Below are positions 8,956 through 15,492 of a DNA stretch of 15,492 bases, piece after piece; position 1 is the first letter of the stretch, and each line of letters starts with the position of its first letter. This DNA comes from Rhodospirillaceae bacterium. GTDB taxonomy: Bacteria; Pseudomonadota; Alphaproteobacteria; UBA8366. Under the pieces are notes generated by a model. It did not search any database. It saw only the letters and a list, made by a program, of their open reading frames with translations, and was not told where the DNA came from. The stretch lies in assembly GCA_002711555.1 (NCBI GenBank), contig PARQ01000027.1, positions 106,010 through 121,501 of the forward strand. Direction: 5' to 3'. The position numbers and the translations under genes are program-made.

Positions 8956-10065
8956 ATGATTTATCTTGATTACAACGCAACAGCACCAATGAAGCTTGCA
9001 GTAAAACGTTGCGTCATCGACGCATTGGATGTCTCAGGTAATCCATCATCGATCCATAGTAGCGGAAGGAGTGCTCGCGCTTTGGTTGAAAAAGCACGTG
9101 GTGAAATTGCCAGTTCATTCGGTGTATCACATGAAAATATTATATTCACCAGCGGTGCTACCGAAGCAAACACCCTGGCGTTAGCTGGTACCAAACGCAG
9201 GCGAATTCTTGTTTCGGGCGTCGAACATCTCTCGGTTCTTGAGGCTGTGGGTAATGTGGAAAAAATTGCTGTTGACCAATCTGGCCTCGTTTGCCCGGAA
9301 CATCTTGAGACTCTTTTGCGACATGACGCGAATTCTGTGCTGGTTTCAATTATGCTAGCTAATAATGAGACCGGTGTTATTCAGCCTATTGCTGAGTTGG
9401 CGCGTATTGCTCACGAGTATGGAGCGTTGTTTCATTGTGACGCTGTGCAAGCACCCGGCCGAATTCCGCTACACATGGCAGACCTAGGCGTGGATATGAT
9501 GACGCTTTCCGCGCACAAAATAGGCGGACCTAAAGGTATCGGTGCGCTATTCCTGGCGCCTGGGGTTGAGTTTGCATCGATATTGAATGGCGGAGGTCAA
9601 GAACGGGGGCGCCGCGGCGGCACCGAGAACGTCCCAGCCATCGCTGGTTTTGGTGTTGCCGCAAGCCATGTAAACGAGATGTTGAATAACGTTGGGCATA
9701 TCGCAAGGCTTCGGGATGGAATGGAGCAGACTATCCTCGAACACGTACCGGAAGTTGTAATGCACGGACACAATGCACCGCGTCTAGCAAATACAAGTTT
9801 ATTTGGGGTTGAAGGAGTATCGGCAGAAACCCAGGTAATTTCGCTCGACCTGTCAGGGATTGCTATTAGCTCTGGCTCTGCCTGTTCATCTGGAAAGGTT
9901 GCTCCTAGCCACGTCCTGAGAGCGATGGGACTATCTGAAAGTATGTCGACTTCGTCTGTGAGGGTAAGTATCGGCGTGGAAACAAAAGAAGAGGAAATAG
10001 CGCGTTTTATAGATGCCTGGGTGTCGATTTTAAAAATGATTAAACGGCAAGTGGATGCCGCTTGA
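8956..10065 (+). CDS. Cysteine desulfurase, NifS/IscS-like (first of a tandem pair)
   Basis: A class V PLP aminotransferase-fold enzyme of 369 residues that should remove sulfur from cysteine to give alanine and an enzyme persulfide. It opens with MIYLDYNATAP. Key residues are in place: H91 in GVEHLSVLE, D162 in HCDAVQ, the PLP-binding lysine K188 in LSAHKIGGPKG, and the nucleophilic C310 in SSGSACSSGKVAPSHVL. The active-site loop is of group I type. ATG 8956 was chosen because relatives begin MIYLDYNATAP; a TTG at 8938 would only add six residues. It lies 58 bp after cysE and 26 bp before the second desulfurase, so is probably co-transcribed. It differs clearly in sequence from its neighbour, so it is an old paralogue rather than a recent duplication. 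Its specific sulfur acceptor cannot be told from sequence. Confidence 0.9.
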   Translation: MIYLDYNATAPMKLAVKRCVIDALDVSGNPSSIHSSGRSARALVEKARGEIASSFGVSHENIIFTSGATEANTLALAGTKRRRILVSGVEHLSVLEAVGNVEKIAVDQSGLVCPEHLETLLRHDANSVLVSIMLANNETGVIQPIAELARIAHEYGALFHCDAVQAPGRIPLHMADLGVDMMTLSAHKIGGPKGIGALFLAPGVEFASILNGGGQERGRRGGTENVPAIAGFGVAASHVNEMLNNVGHIARLRDGMEQTILEHVPEVVMHGHNAPRLANTSLFGVEGVSAETQVISLDLSGIAISSGSACSSGKVAPSHVLRAMGLSESMSTSSVRVSIGVETKEEEIARFIDAWVSILKMIKRQVDAA

Positions 10066-10091
10066 TCGAAGAATTAGTTCAGTGATCCGAT

Positions 10092-11264
10092 ATGACAGAT
10101 GAACCTATTTACCTTGATTATCAAGCGACAACGCCAGTAGACCCTCGCGTTCGTGATGTTATGCTGCCGTGGTTTGATGAGATGTATGGCAATCCGCATT
10201 CTAGTGATCACGCTTATGGCTGGGCAGCTGAACAAGCAGTTGAGGACGCGAGGGTTCATATCGCTGAATTGATAGGTGCTAAACCGAATGAGATAACCTT
10301 TACGTCTGGCGCAACAGAGGCCAACAATTTAGCAGTGAAAGGTACTGTACGGGCGATTAAACCTGACCGTAATCATGTCGTCACCTGTGCAACTGAGCAT
10401 AAATGTGTGCTGGAGAGTTGTGCTCGTTTGGAACGAGAGGGGCTCACCGTTACCATACTTCCAGTTGAAAAGAATGGCTTGCTTGATCTTGAACTGTTGG
10501 AAAGTTCGTTGAGTGAGCGCACAGCGCTTGTTTCGATTATGGCGGTTAATAATGAAATAGGAGTGATTCAGCCGCTAACGGAAATAGCAAGACTGTGCGC
10601 GAGGGTTGGTGCTTTGTTCCACACTGATGCTGCGCAAGCCGTCGCGAAAATGCCCATTGACGTTAATGTGATGGGGATAGATCTGCTTAGTATCAGCGCC
10701 CACAAACTCTACGGACCAATGGGTATCGGGGCATTATACGTTCGTCAGAAGCCAAAAATCGAAATCGAACCGTTATTAGATGGCGGTGGACAGGAACGTG
10801 GATTGCGCTCGGGCACCGTACCTGCACCACTTGCGATAGGTTTTGGTGAGGCATGTCGCTTAGGTTCGGAATATATTTCTGAAGAAGCTGAACGTATTAC
10901 TCTTCTAAGGGATCAATTTTTAGAGCAAATTTTCGATAGTTTAGATGACGTAAAACTAAACGGGGACCTCGGAAAACGCATTCCCGGAAATTTAAATCTG
11001 TCGTTTCCAGACATAGACGCACAGGATCTAATGATGCGTCTGCCGAATATAGCACTTTCCTCGGGATCAGCGTGCACCACCTCCTCAGTAGCGTCATCGC
11101 ATGTGTTGCAGTCGATAGGTGTGGAGAAACGTCTATTGCACAATGCTATTCGCATCGGATTTGGCAGGTTCACAGTCGAAAAAGAAGTAAACTTCGCTGC
11201 TAAAGAAATAATTCAGGCGGTTTTATCGCTAAGAAATGTTTCTCAAATTTATGAGAAAAATTAA
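10092..11264 (+). CDS. iscS: Cysteine desulfurase IscS
   Basis: The 390-residue protein has the classic IscS layout, and its key positions fall almost exactly on the E. coli numbering: H103 in ATEHKCVLE, D179 in HTDAAQAV, PLP-lysine K205 in SISAHKLYGP and persulfide-forming C328 in LSSGSACTTSSVASSHVL. It opens with EPIYLDYQATTPVDPRV. The expected role is to pass sulfur to Fe-S scaffolds and to MnmA (encoded at 14236) for tRNA thiolation; this is family knowledge rather than something the window shows. The C-terminus is shorter than the 404-residue E. coli enzyme, whose C-terminal end contacts IscU. ATG 10092 has only a poor Shine-Dalgarno. Its stop codon overlaps the fdx start (TAATG). No iscU, iscA, hscA/B or iscR is adjacent. 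Confidence 0.94.
   Translation: MTDEPIYLDYQATTPVDPRVRDVMLPWFDEMYGNPHSSDHAYGWAAEQAVEDARVHIAELIGAKPNEITFTSGATEANNLAVKGTVRAIKPDRNHVVTCATEHKCVLESCARLEREGLTVTILPVEKNGLLDLELLESSLSERTALVSIMAVNNEIGVIQPLTEIARLCARVGALFHTDAAQAVAKMPIDVNVMGIDLLSISAHKLYGPMGIGALYVRQKPKIEIEPLLDGGGQERGLRSGTVPAPLAIGFGEACRLGSEYISEEAERITLLRDQFLEQIFDSLDDVKLNGDLGKRIPGNLNLSFPDIDAQDLMMRLPNIALSSGSACTTSSVASSHVLQSIGVEKRLLHNAIRIGFGRFTVEKEVNFAAKEIIQAVLSLRNVSQIYEKN
11239..11258 (+). promoter_or_regulatory. Hairpin at the iscS 3' end that would mask the fdx ribosome binding site
   Basis: Perfect 7-bp arms TTTCTCA (11239-11245) and TGAGAAA (11252-11258) flank a 6-nt loop, AATTTA. The right arm contains GAGAA (11253-11257), the best Shine-Dalgarno candidate for fdx, 6 nt before ATG 11264 and 9 nt before ATG 11267. 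A ribosome finishing iscS would open the stem, so translational coupling is inferred. The stem is mostly A-U and of modest strength. Confidence 0.5.
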
Positions 11265-11602
11265 TGATGGCTAAAATAATATTTCTCAGTGCTGAAGGCG
11301 ATGCTCAGGAAGTGGATGCGCCAGAGGGGTGTTCAGTATTAGATATAGCTCATCGTAATGGTATAGATATAGAGGGAGCTTGCGAAGGCCAGATGGCTTG
11401 TTCTACTTGCCATGTGATTGTTGACCCAGCGTGGATTTCAAAGTTACCAGCGCCATGTGAGGAGGAAGAGGAGTTGCTTGATCTTGTCACAGGTCTCACC
11501 CAAACTTCCCGACTCGGATGCCAACTTACAATGATTGAGGCACTAAATGGCCTCACCCTGCAATTACCCCACCGAAAGAGCAATTTAATATTCGAAGATT
11601 AG
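11264..11602 (+). CDS. fdx: Adrenodoxin/ISC-type [2Fe-2S] ferredoxin
   Basis: A 112-residue soluble electron carrier of the adrenodoxin class, which in ISC systems supplies electrons for Fe-S cluster assembly alongside IscS. The cluster ligands are C40, C46 and C49 in GACEGQMACSTCHV (spacing Cx5Cx2C) and C86 in TSRLGCQL. The acidic stretch EEEEELLDLVTGLTQ (67-80) is the usual partner-binding region. Two further cysteines (C23, C65) are not expected ligands. The C-terminus LQLPHRKSNLIFED is typical. The start shares the A of the iscS stop codon (TAATG); the second ATG at 11267, giving MAKIIF, is equally possible. The overlap, and a hairpin that would cover its ribosome binding site, point to translation tied to iscS. 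It ends the cluster; 206 bp without a gene follow. Confidence 0.95.
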   Translation: MMAKIIFLSAEGDAQEVDAPEGCSVLDIAHRNGIDIEGACEGQMACSTCHVIVDPAWISKLPAPCEEEEELLDLVTGLTQTSRLGCQLTMIEALNGLTLQLPHRKSNLIFED

Positions 11603-11666
11603 CTTTTTGCTCTGAAGTCTTAGAAAAATTTATTTTAATAGTATAGAATCAGTTGGTTGGCAGGAT

Positions 11667-11687
11667 CTCCCTTGTAAAAATCGGGAG
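11667..11687 (+). other. Small GC hairpin in the fdx downstream region
   Basis: CTCCC (11667-11671) and GGGAG (11683-11687) can pair around an 11-nt loop, with CAG (11661-11663) and CTG (11688-11690) able to extend the stem past a 3-nt bulge. No run of T follows, so I do not call it a rho-independent terminator. It could still protect the 3' end of the operon mRNA. Confidence 0.3.
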
Positions 11688-11748
11688 CTGTAAACACAAC
11701 TGGACAGCCTTTTTCATGAAATAGGGTCAATGAAAGAGATTACTCGAT

Positions 11749-11777
11749 TTGACCGCTTTTCCCACGCTAGCTAATAT
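11749..11777 (+). promoter_or_regulatory. Candidate sigma-70 promoter for the barrel protein and tenA
   Basis: TTGACC (11749-11754) is followed after 17 bp by TAATAT (11772-11777), with a predicted start near 11784 and a leader of about 25 nt to ATG 11809. The -35 matches 5 of 6 bases, the -10 matches 4 of 6. The same TTGACC with the same spacing appears upstream of cysE. The -10 overlaps the left arm of the 11-bp inverted repeat at 11774-11810. TTGACC can also pair with GGTCAA at 11725-11730. Confidence 0.4.
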
Positions 11778-11810
11778 TTTGTATGTTTTATGCGATTAGA
11801 TACAAAATAT
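11774..11810. repeat. Perfect 11-bp inverted repeat at the start of the barrel protein gene
   Basis: ATATTTTGTAT (11774-11784) and ATACAAAATAT (11800-11810) are exact reverse complements separated by 15 nt. The left arm overlaps the candidate -10 box and the right arm covers the first two bases of ATG 11809. It could be an operator bound by a dimeric regulator, or, if transcription starts upstream of it, an RNA hairpin covering the start codon. Function is not known. Confidence 0.55.
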
Positions 11811-13125
11811 GGTGGGTGGATCAATTTTGTTTACATATCTGTGCTTGACCAAACTTCGCATCGCAGTGAAATATTTTTTAAGCAGTCTGCTCGGTGGCCT
11901 GCTAGCATGTACTTTGGGGTTGTTTTCAGTTGCGGATGCTTCCGTTGGCGAAAACTACTCTGCCAACGCGAATGTTAGCGTCACTCAACTTCGAAGTGGC
12001 GAGCATGCGAATTTTTCACGCGTTGTTCTCGACACTACTGATCAAGTAAATGTAAAGTATGATACCAGTCCAGATGGTAAAACTATTGCTATAGTAATTC
12101 CAAGGGTGAAATGGAAAGCCCGTAATACTTACACATACTTGAGAAGTAAAAATATTGATAGAATAGAATTTGTGCCTGCTGCAGGAGGTGGCGGCTCGTT
12201 GTTGATAGAAGGAAAAAGGCAACTTGGTTTACGTTGGATAAGAGGCTTGAAGCCGAGTGGTAAATATGGGCATCGGCTAGCATTTGACGTTGTGCCCAAA
12301 ACATCAAGGACCCTGCCATCCAAAGCAACTGTTATCGGCAATGCGGTCCGCGATGCTAAAGGCCAGGCAGTTCAATCAGTTCTGTCTGCAGCACCGACAT
12401 CGGTAAAGAAGGTTGCATCTGGTCACGTTGTATCTCAAGCATCGCAGAAAATACCCACATTGATACATACCAAGAAAATGGTAGGCAACATTGGTTCCGC
12501 TCGCATGGATCCCTACATTGCGCTTAAAAGTGGATTTTTCTTTGCAAGTGACGGTTCGCTCGATCTCGATGATCCAGCCGCGTCTCACAATGTCGAAACA
12601 GACGCACCGTTTACTTCCGGCGTGTTTAGTGGTGCTTTTGGGATTAGTTGGGCGTCATACGGGTTGCCTCTGAGGAATGAGTTCGAGTTCACCTACAGAA
12701 TGAAGGCTGACACCGACATAACTACAACGAATCGAACTAGCGGGGTTGCGCAGGCGGGAACCGCCGAAATCAGCAGCGTCAATTTTATGCTGAATAGTTT
12801 TTACGATTTTCAAACACACTCAAAGTTCTCGCCTTTTATAGGTTTGGGTTTGGGAGTTTCTCAAAATGAACTTGAGGTGAGTACGACGCTTGACGGCGCC
12901 TCACAAACATATGAGTCAGATGCGTCAATAGGTTTTGCCTATTCATTGATGGCAGGAGCAGGCTACAGAGTGTCCCCGCGTTGGCTCGTAGACTTCGTAT
13001 ATCGATACATCGATTCGGGAAGTTTGCGTACGGCTCTAGGTTCAGGCGGAAATACTAATCGTCGCTTTGACCGCGGCGGACTGCGGAGTCATGATATAAT
13101 GTTAGGCCTTCGTTATGGTATATAG
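11809..13125 (+). CDS. Secreted protein with AMIN-like N-terminal region and C-terminal outer-membrane beta-barrel
   Basis: A 438-residue envelope protein with three parts. A signal peptide covers about residues 14-44 (basic TKLRIAVK, hydrophobic core FLSSLLGGLLACTLGLFSV, cleavage after ADA at 42-44). Residues about 56-163 resemble an AMIN domain: SVTQLRSGEHANFSRVVLD, PDGKTIAIVIP, and GLKPSGKYGHRLAFDVVP. After a polar linker (164-232), residues 233-438 look like a small outer-membrane barrel of the OmpA/OmpX kind, with DPYIALKSGFFF, SPFIGLGLGVS, LMAGAGYRVSPRWLVDFVYRYI and the end HDIMLGLRYGI. The last residue is Ile rather than the usual Phe. ATG 11809 is given as the start, but TTG 11845 or GTG 11866 would place the signal peptide at the N-terminus and may be right. 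No Shine-Dalgarno is clear for any of them. tenA follows after 17 bp. AMIN domains often bind peptidoglycan or localise proteins; that role here is inferred. Confidence 0.75.
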   Translation: MVGGSILFTYLCLTKLRIAVKYFLSSLLGGLLACTLGLFSVADASVGENYSANANVSVTQLRSGEHANFSRVVLDTTDQVNVKYDTSPDGKTIAIVIPRVKWKARNTYTYLRSKNIDRIEFVPAAGGGGSLLIEGKRQLGLRWIRGLKPSGKYGHRLAFDVVPKTSRTLPSKATVIGNAVRDAKGQAVQSVLSAAPTSVKKVASGHVVSQASQKIPTLIHTKKMVGNIGSARMDPYIALKSGFFFASDGSLDLDDPAASHNVETDAPFTSGVFSGAFGISWASYGLPLRNEFEFTYRMKADTDITTTNRTSGVAQAGTAEISSVNFMLNSFYDFQTHSKFSPFIGLGLGVSQNELEVSTTLDGASQTYESDASIGFAYSLMAGAGYRVSPRWLVDFVYRYIDSGSLRTALGSGGNTNRRFDRGGLRSHDIMLGLRYGI

Positions 13126-13142
13126 CAATATCTTTAGCCGGA

Positions 13143-13826
13143 ATGCCAGTGGTTGATCGCACTACCTTTTTTCATCGTTTAAAAAAAGCTTGTCCGGATA
13201 TATGGAAGGCATACACTCGTCACCCATTCGTAGCAGGTTTAGGTGATGGAACCCTTCCAAAGGCATCTTTTCGTTACTACCTCAAGCAGGACTATATTTT
13301 TCTCATACATTTTTCCCGAGCTCACGCACTCGCAGCTTTCAAAGCGGACCGGATTGAAGATATACGAGATGCGGCAGCTACAGTGAGCGCTCTTGCCGAT
13401 TACGAAATGAAACTACACATTGACTATTGTAATGAATGGGGAATAACTGAGACAGTATTAGCAAATACGAAAGAAGCTCCAGCCAACTTGGCCTACACTC
13501 GTTTCGTGCTTGAGAGAGGCATGGTTGGGGACTTATTAGATTTACAAGTGGTGTTAGCGCCATGCATTGTAGGGTATGCGGAAATAGGTTCCTGGCTTGC
13601 AGAAGGCCCATTAACCCAGCGTCTCAATAACCCCTATAATCGTTGGATTGATATGTATTCGGGCGAGGAGTACCAAGCGATTGGACAGGCAGCAATAAAG
13701 AAACTTGACAATTTAGCTGCGCGGTATGGCGGTGACACCAGATTTGATGTTCTAGCTGCAAATTTTCAGATTGCAACTCAACTTGAAATAGATTTCTGGC
13801 AGATGGGGTTAGGCGCAGGCAAATAA
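13143..13826 (+). CDS. tenA: TenA-family thiaminase II / aminopyrimidine aminohydrolase
   Basis: TenA enzymes hydrolyse aminomethylpyrimidine derivatives, salvaging the pyrimidine half of degraded thiamin. The 227-residue all-helical protein matches the normal length. Expected active-site residues can be placed: D50 in KQDYIFL, Y118 in LAYTRF, catalytic C141 and Y145 in LAPCIVGYAEIG, Y172 in WIDMYSGEEY and E215 in QLEIDFWQM, corresponding to B. subtilis D44, Y112, C135, Y139, Y163 and E205. ATG 13143 is given; the GGA at 13140-13142 is too close to it but well spaced for GTG 13149, so the protein may start two codons later. It is 17 bp behind the barrel protein gene and probably shares its transcript. 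No TPP riboswitch fits in that gap and no other thiamin genes are in the window. Confidence 0.93.
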   Translation: MPVVDRTTFFHRLKKACPDIWKAYTRHPFVAGLGDGTLPKASFRYYLKQDYIFLIHFSRAHALAAFKADRIEDIRDAAATVSALADYEMKLHIDYCNEWGITETVLANTKEAPANLAYTRFVLERGMVGDLLDLQVVLAPCIVGYAEIGSWLAEGPLTQRLNNPYNRWIDMYSGEEYQAIGQAAIKKLDNLAARYGGDTRFDVLAANFQIATQLEIDFWQMGLGAGK

Positions 13827-13830
13827 TTTT

Positions 13831-14097
13831 TTATGCTGTAATATCTAACAGTGCACCTCGGATTTGTGAGACTTGACTGCCAACTAGCCGACCGCTTGGG
13901 TCAAAAGCAATGAACTGAGGTTGTATCCTTGGGTTACCTCTTGCAAAAGGAGCAGAATTTCGGCCCGCGTTATCTGATGCAAAGCTCAGCGCGCTTGCTT
14001 CTGCCGAAACAAAAACACCCTTACCTGCGGCCCGCGCAATAGGCGTAAAAGAAAAGAAATTAGTGGAAAGAATGTTTCCGCTGATTATTTCGGTCAT
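13831..14097 (-). CDS. Small hypothetical protein of 88 residues
   Basis: I do not recognise this protein. It reads MTEIISGNILSTNFFSFTPI at the start, contains FASDNAGRNSAPFARGNPRI in the middle and ends SQVSQIRGALLDITA. It is rich in Ser, Ala, Gly, Asn and Phe, has no clear membrane helix, no cysteine and no standard signal peptide. Reasons to think it real: it fills the gap between tenA and mnmA almost exactly, its stop lies 4 bp from the tenA stop in a convergent arrangement, ATG 14097 has GAGAGAA at about 7 nt, and its codons look like those of its neighbours. The repeated surface-like pattern (NFFSF, PQFIAFDPSGR) suggests a folded or secreted small protein, but that is a guess. It is divergent from mnmA, with 138 bp between them. 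Confidence 0.6.
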   Translation of the reverse strand: MTEIISGNILSTNFFSFTPIARAAGKGVFVSAEASALSFASDNAGRNSAPFARGNPRIQPQFIAFDPSGRLVGSQVSQIRGALLDITA

Positions 14098-14201
14098 CTA
14101 GGGGTTCTCTCAGTAACGTGATAGTCTTTCAATGTTGCGGATAGCAGTTCTGGGGTCAATAGTGTAGAGCAGTGCCTACTAATTTTTAAAAACATGCATA
14201 A

Positions 14202-14229
14202 TTGCGTTTGAATTTTAAAAGCCTATATT
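14202..14229 (+). promoter_or_regulatory. Candidate promoter of mnmA with transcription start at the ATG
   Basis: TATATT (14224-14229) matches 5 of 6 bases of the -10 consensus, and a weak TTGCGT (14202-14207) lies 16 bp upstream. The mnmA ATG begins 7 nt after the -10, so the transcript may be leaderless; no Shine-Dalgarno is seen. Two similar AT blocks, AATTTTTAAAA (14181-14191) and AATTTTAAAA (14211-14220), are spaced 30 bp apart around the promoter. Confidence 0.4.
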
Positions 14230-14235
14230 TGAAAC

Positions 14236-15351
14236 ATGGATGGTTTAATAAAAAATAAAAACCCCGTAGATAGTAAGATTGTGGTGGCAATGTCAGGTGG
14301 AGTTGATTCTTCCGTAACCGCCGCGCTTCTCTCGGAAGCAGGTTATAACGTCATAGGCATCACCCTACAGCTTTACGATCATGGGGCAGCGACAAAAAAA
14401 AAGGGTAGCTGTTGCGCCGGTCAGGACATACATGACGCTCGTGATGTGGCAGACAAACTTGGAATTCCACATTATGTACTAGATTACGAGACTAAATTCC
14501 AAGAATCGGTAATACGAGATTTTGCGGATAGTTATGTTGCTGGTGAAACGCCTATTCCATGTGTGCGATGTAACCAAACCGTAAAATTTAGGGATCTACT
14601 CTCAATGGCCCGCGAACTTGGTGCTGACGCTTTGGCAACTGGGCACTACATTCGGCGGGTAAGTGGTCCAAATGGTGCGGAGCTGTATCAAGGGTCTGAC
14701 AAAGGGAGAGATCAAAGTTACTTTCTTTTTGCTACAACTCAGGAGCAGTTAGAGTATCTGCGGTTCCCGCTTGGTGATTTGCCGAAAGCTGAAACACGTG
14801 CTCACGCAAAACGGTTTGACCTTTCCGTATCAGCAAAACCAGACAGTCAGGATATTTGTTTTGTTCCCAATGGTTCCTACTCAAATATTGTCAAAAAACT
14901 TCGGCCAGAATCAATAGAGCCCGGCGATATTGTTGACTGCAACGGTCGAGTGCTTGGGCACCATCAAGGGATAATAGGTTTTACTATTGGCCAACGTCGA
15001 GGTCTCCATATTGGAGGACGGGGGCCAAATTCGGAACCGCTGTACGTTATTCGCCTCGAACCAAAAGAAAAACTCGTAGTTGTAGGTCCTCGCAAAGCTC
15101 TAGCAGTTCCAAAAATTAGAATTGATCAAGTGAATTTGCTGGTTGGGTCAGATGAAATAAGACGGCTTCAAAAGGTGATGGTAAAGTTTCGATCAGCGAT
15201 GGAACCAGTGCCAGCTTCAGTCAAATTACTTCCAGGTGAGCAAGCAGAGGTGCATTTTACTGAGCCACAATTCAGCATATCTTCTGGCCAGGCTTGCGTA
15301 TTTTACTGGAATGAAAGAGTTCTAGGCGGAGGATGGATAAAGAGACATTGA
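14236..15351 (+). CDS. mnmA: tRNA-specific 2-thiouridylase MnmA
   Basis: MnmA adenylates U34 of tRNA-Lys, -Glu and -Gln and inserts sulfur to make 2-thiouridine, taking persulfide sulfur that originates at IscS. The 371-residue protein is of normal length. The PP-loop SGGVDSS is at residues 20-26. GSCCAGQDIHDARDVADKLG (57-76) is in the form usual in alphaproteobacteria. The catalytic cysteines are C112 in VRCNQTVKF and C208 in DSQDICFVPNGSY, matching E. coli C102 and C199. GQRRGLHIGG follows, and the C-terminal barrel ends SSGQACVFYWNERVLGGGWI. ATG 14236 is the only good start; it has no Shine-Dalgarno but a -10-like box 7 nt upstream. It stands alone on the plus strand after the convergent tenA and 88-residue genes, some 2.6 kb downstream of iscS and fdx, whose product it depends on. 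Confidence 0.96.
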   Translation: MDGLIKNKNPVDSKIVVAMSGGVDSSVTAALLSEAGYNVIGITLQLYDHGAATKKKGSCCAGQDIHDARDVADKLGIPHYVLDYETKFQESVIRDFADSYVAGETPIPCVRCNQTVKFRDLLSMARELGADALATGHYIRRVSGPNGAELYQGSDKGRDQSYFLFATTQEQLEYLRFPLGDLPKAETRAHAKRFDLSVSAKPDSQDICFVPNGSYSNIVKKLRPESIEPGDIVDCNGRVLGHHQGIIGFTIGQRRGLHIGGRGPNSEPLYVIRLEPKEKLVVVGPRKALAVPKIRIDQVNLLVGSDEIRRLQKVMVKFRSAMEPVPASVKLLPGEQAEVHFTEPQFSISSGQACVFYWNERVLGGGWIKRH

Positions 15352-15492
15352 GTTTCGTTTTTGGTGAGCGGGCTTAATATCTTTAAGGCTGGTTTTTGGA
15401 TCAAGTTTAGCGGTAGTTGCTAAAGAAAGATTTATAATGGCATGCGTCAATTTTCATTCTATCTAGCCTCACTCCCGTGGCATTGATCGTTT
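15352..15492. other. Gene-free right edge of the window
   Basis: The 141 bases after mnmA hold no credible coding sequence on either strand. A dyad, TTTAGC (15406-15411) and GCTAAA (15419-15424), has a 7-nt loop and is followed by a TATAAT at 15433-15438. No -35 fits at 17 bp and no T-run follows the dyad, so neither a terminator nor a promoter is called. It may be the upstream region of a gene beyond the edge. Confidence 0.35.

Noticed and set aside
8956..11264. The two desulfurase genes as a recent tandem duplication
   Set aside because: They share family motifs but differ across most of their length and around the catalytic loop, so they are ancient paralogues.
11725..11754. GGTCAA/TTGACC pairing followed by GCTTTT, considered as a terminator of the fdx operon
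   Set aside because: The stem is only 6 bp with an 18-nt loop, and TTGACC is better explained as a -35 box.
13126..13142. TPP riboswitch ahead of tenA
   Set aside because: Only 17 bp separate tenA from the upstream gene, and no THI-box-like sequence is seen at the end of that gene.

Overview
The window reads as ordinary housekeeping chromosome from an alphaproteobacterium, most like a marine Rhodospirillales-type lineage with an AT-leaning genome. This rests on family resemblance: the alphaproteobacterial style of GlnE, the large AsmA/DUF3971 protein, the alpha/beta hydrolase beginning MPEVIINGPEGR, and a cysteine desulfurase pair followed by an adrenodoxin-type ferredoxin and MnmA. I see no phage, transposon, CRISPR array, rRNA or tRNA, and no stretch over 300 bases without a gene.

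Left part (1-7953): the N-terminal half of glnE runs leftward off the window edge. A long AsmA-like envelope protein diverges from it and converges on tyrS. tyrS is divergent from anmK (peptidoglycan recycling), with 57 bp between them. anmK converges on a small alpha/beta hydrolase. These genes cover nitrogen control (GlnE), translation (TyrRS) and the envelope (AsmA-like, AnmK).

Middle (8050-11602): a rightward sulfur gene cluster. cysE (serine acetyltransferase, the committed step of cysteine synthesis) is followed by two different cysteine desulfurases and a [2Fe-2S] ferredoxin that overlaps the end of iscS. Together they make cysteine, mobilise its sulfur and supply electrons for Fe-S assembly. 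No IscU, IscA, HscA/B or IscR is present here.

Right part (11749-15492): a secreted protein with an AMIN-like N-terminal half and a C-terminal beta-barrel, then tenA (thiamin salvage) 17 bp downstream. A small unrecognised 88-residue protein lies on the opposite strand, and mnmA (tRNA 2-thiouridylase) follows. MnmA uses IscS-derived persulfide sulfur, so it connects functionally to the middle cluster.

No clearly new biological system is visible. The signals most worth checking are a hairpin that would mask the ferredoxin ribosome binding site, an 11-bp perfect inverted repeat at the start of the barrel protein gene, the AMIN-like plus barrel fusion, two probably leaderless genes (anmK, mnmA) and the 88-residue orphan.
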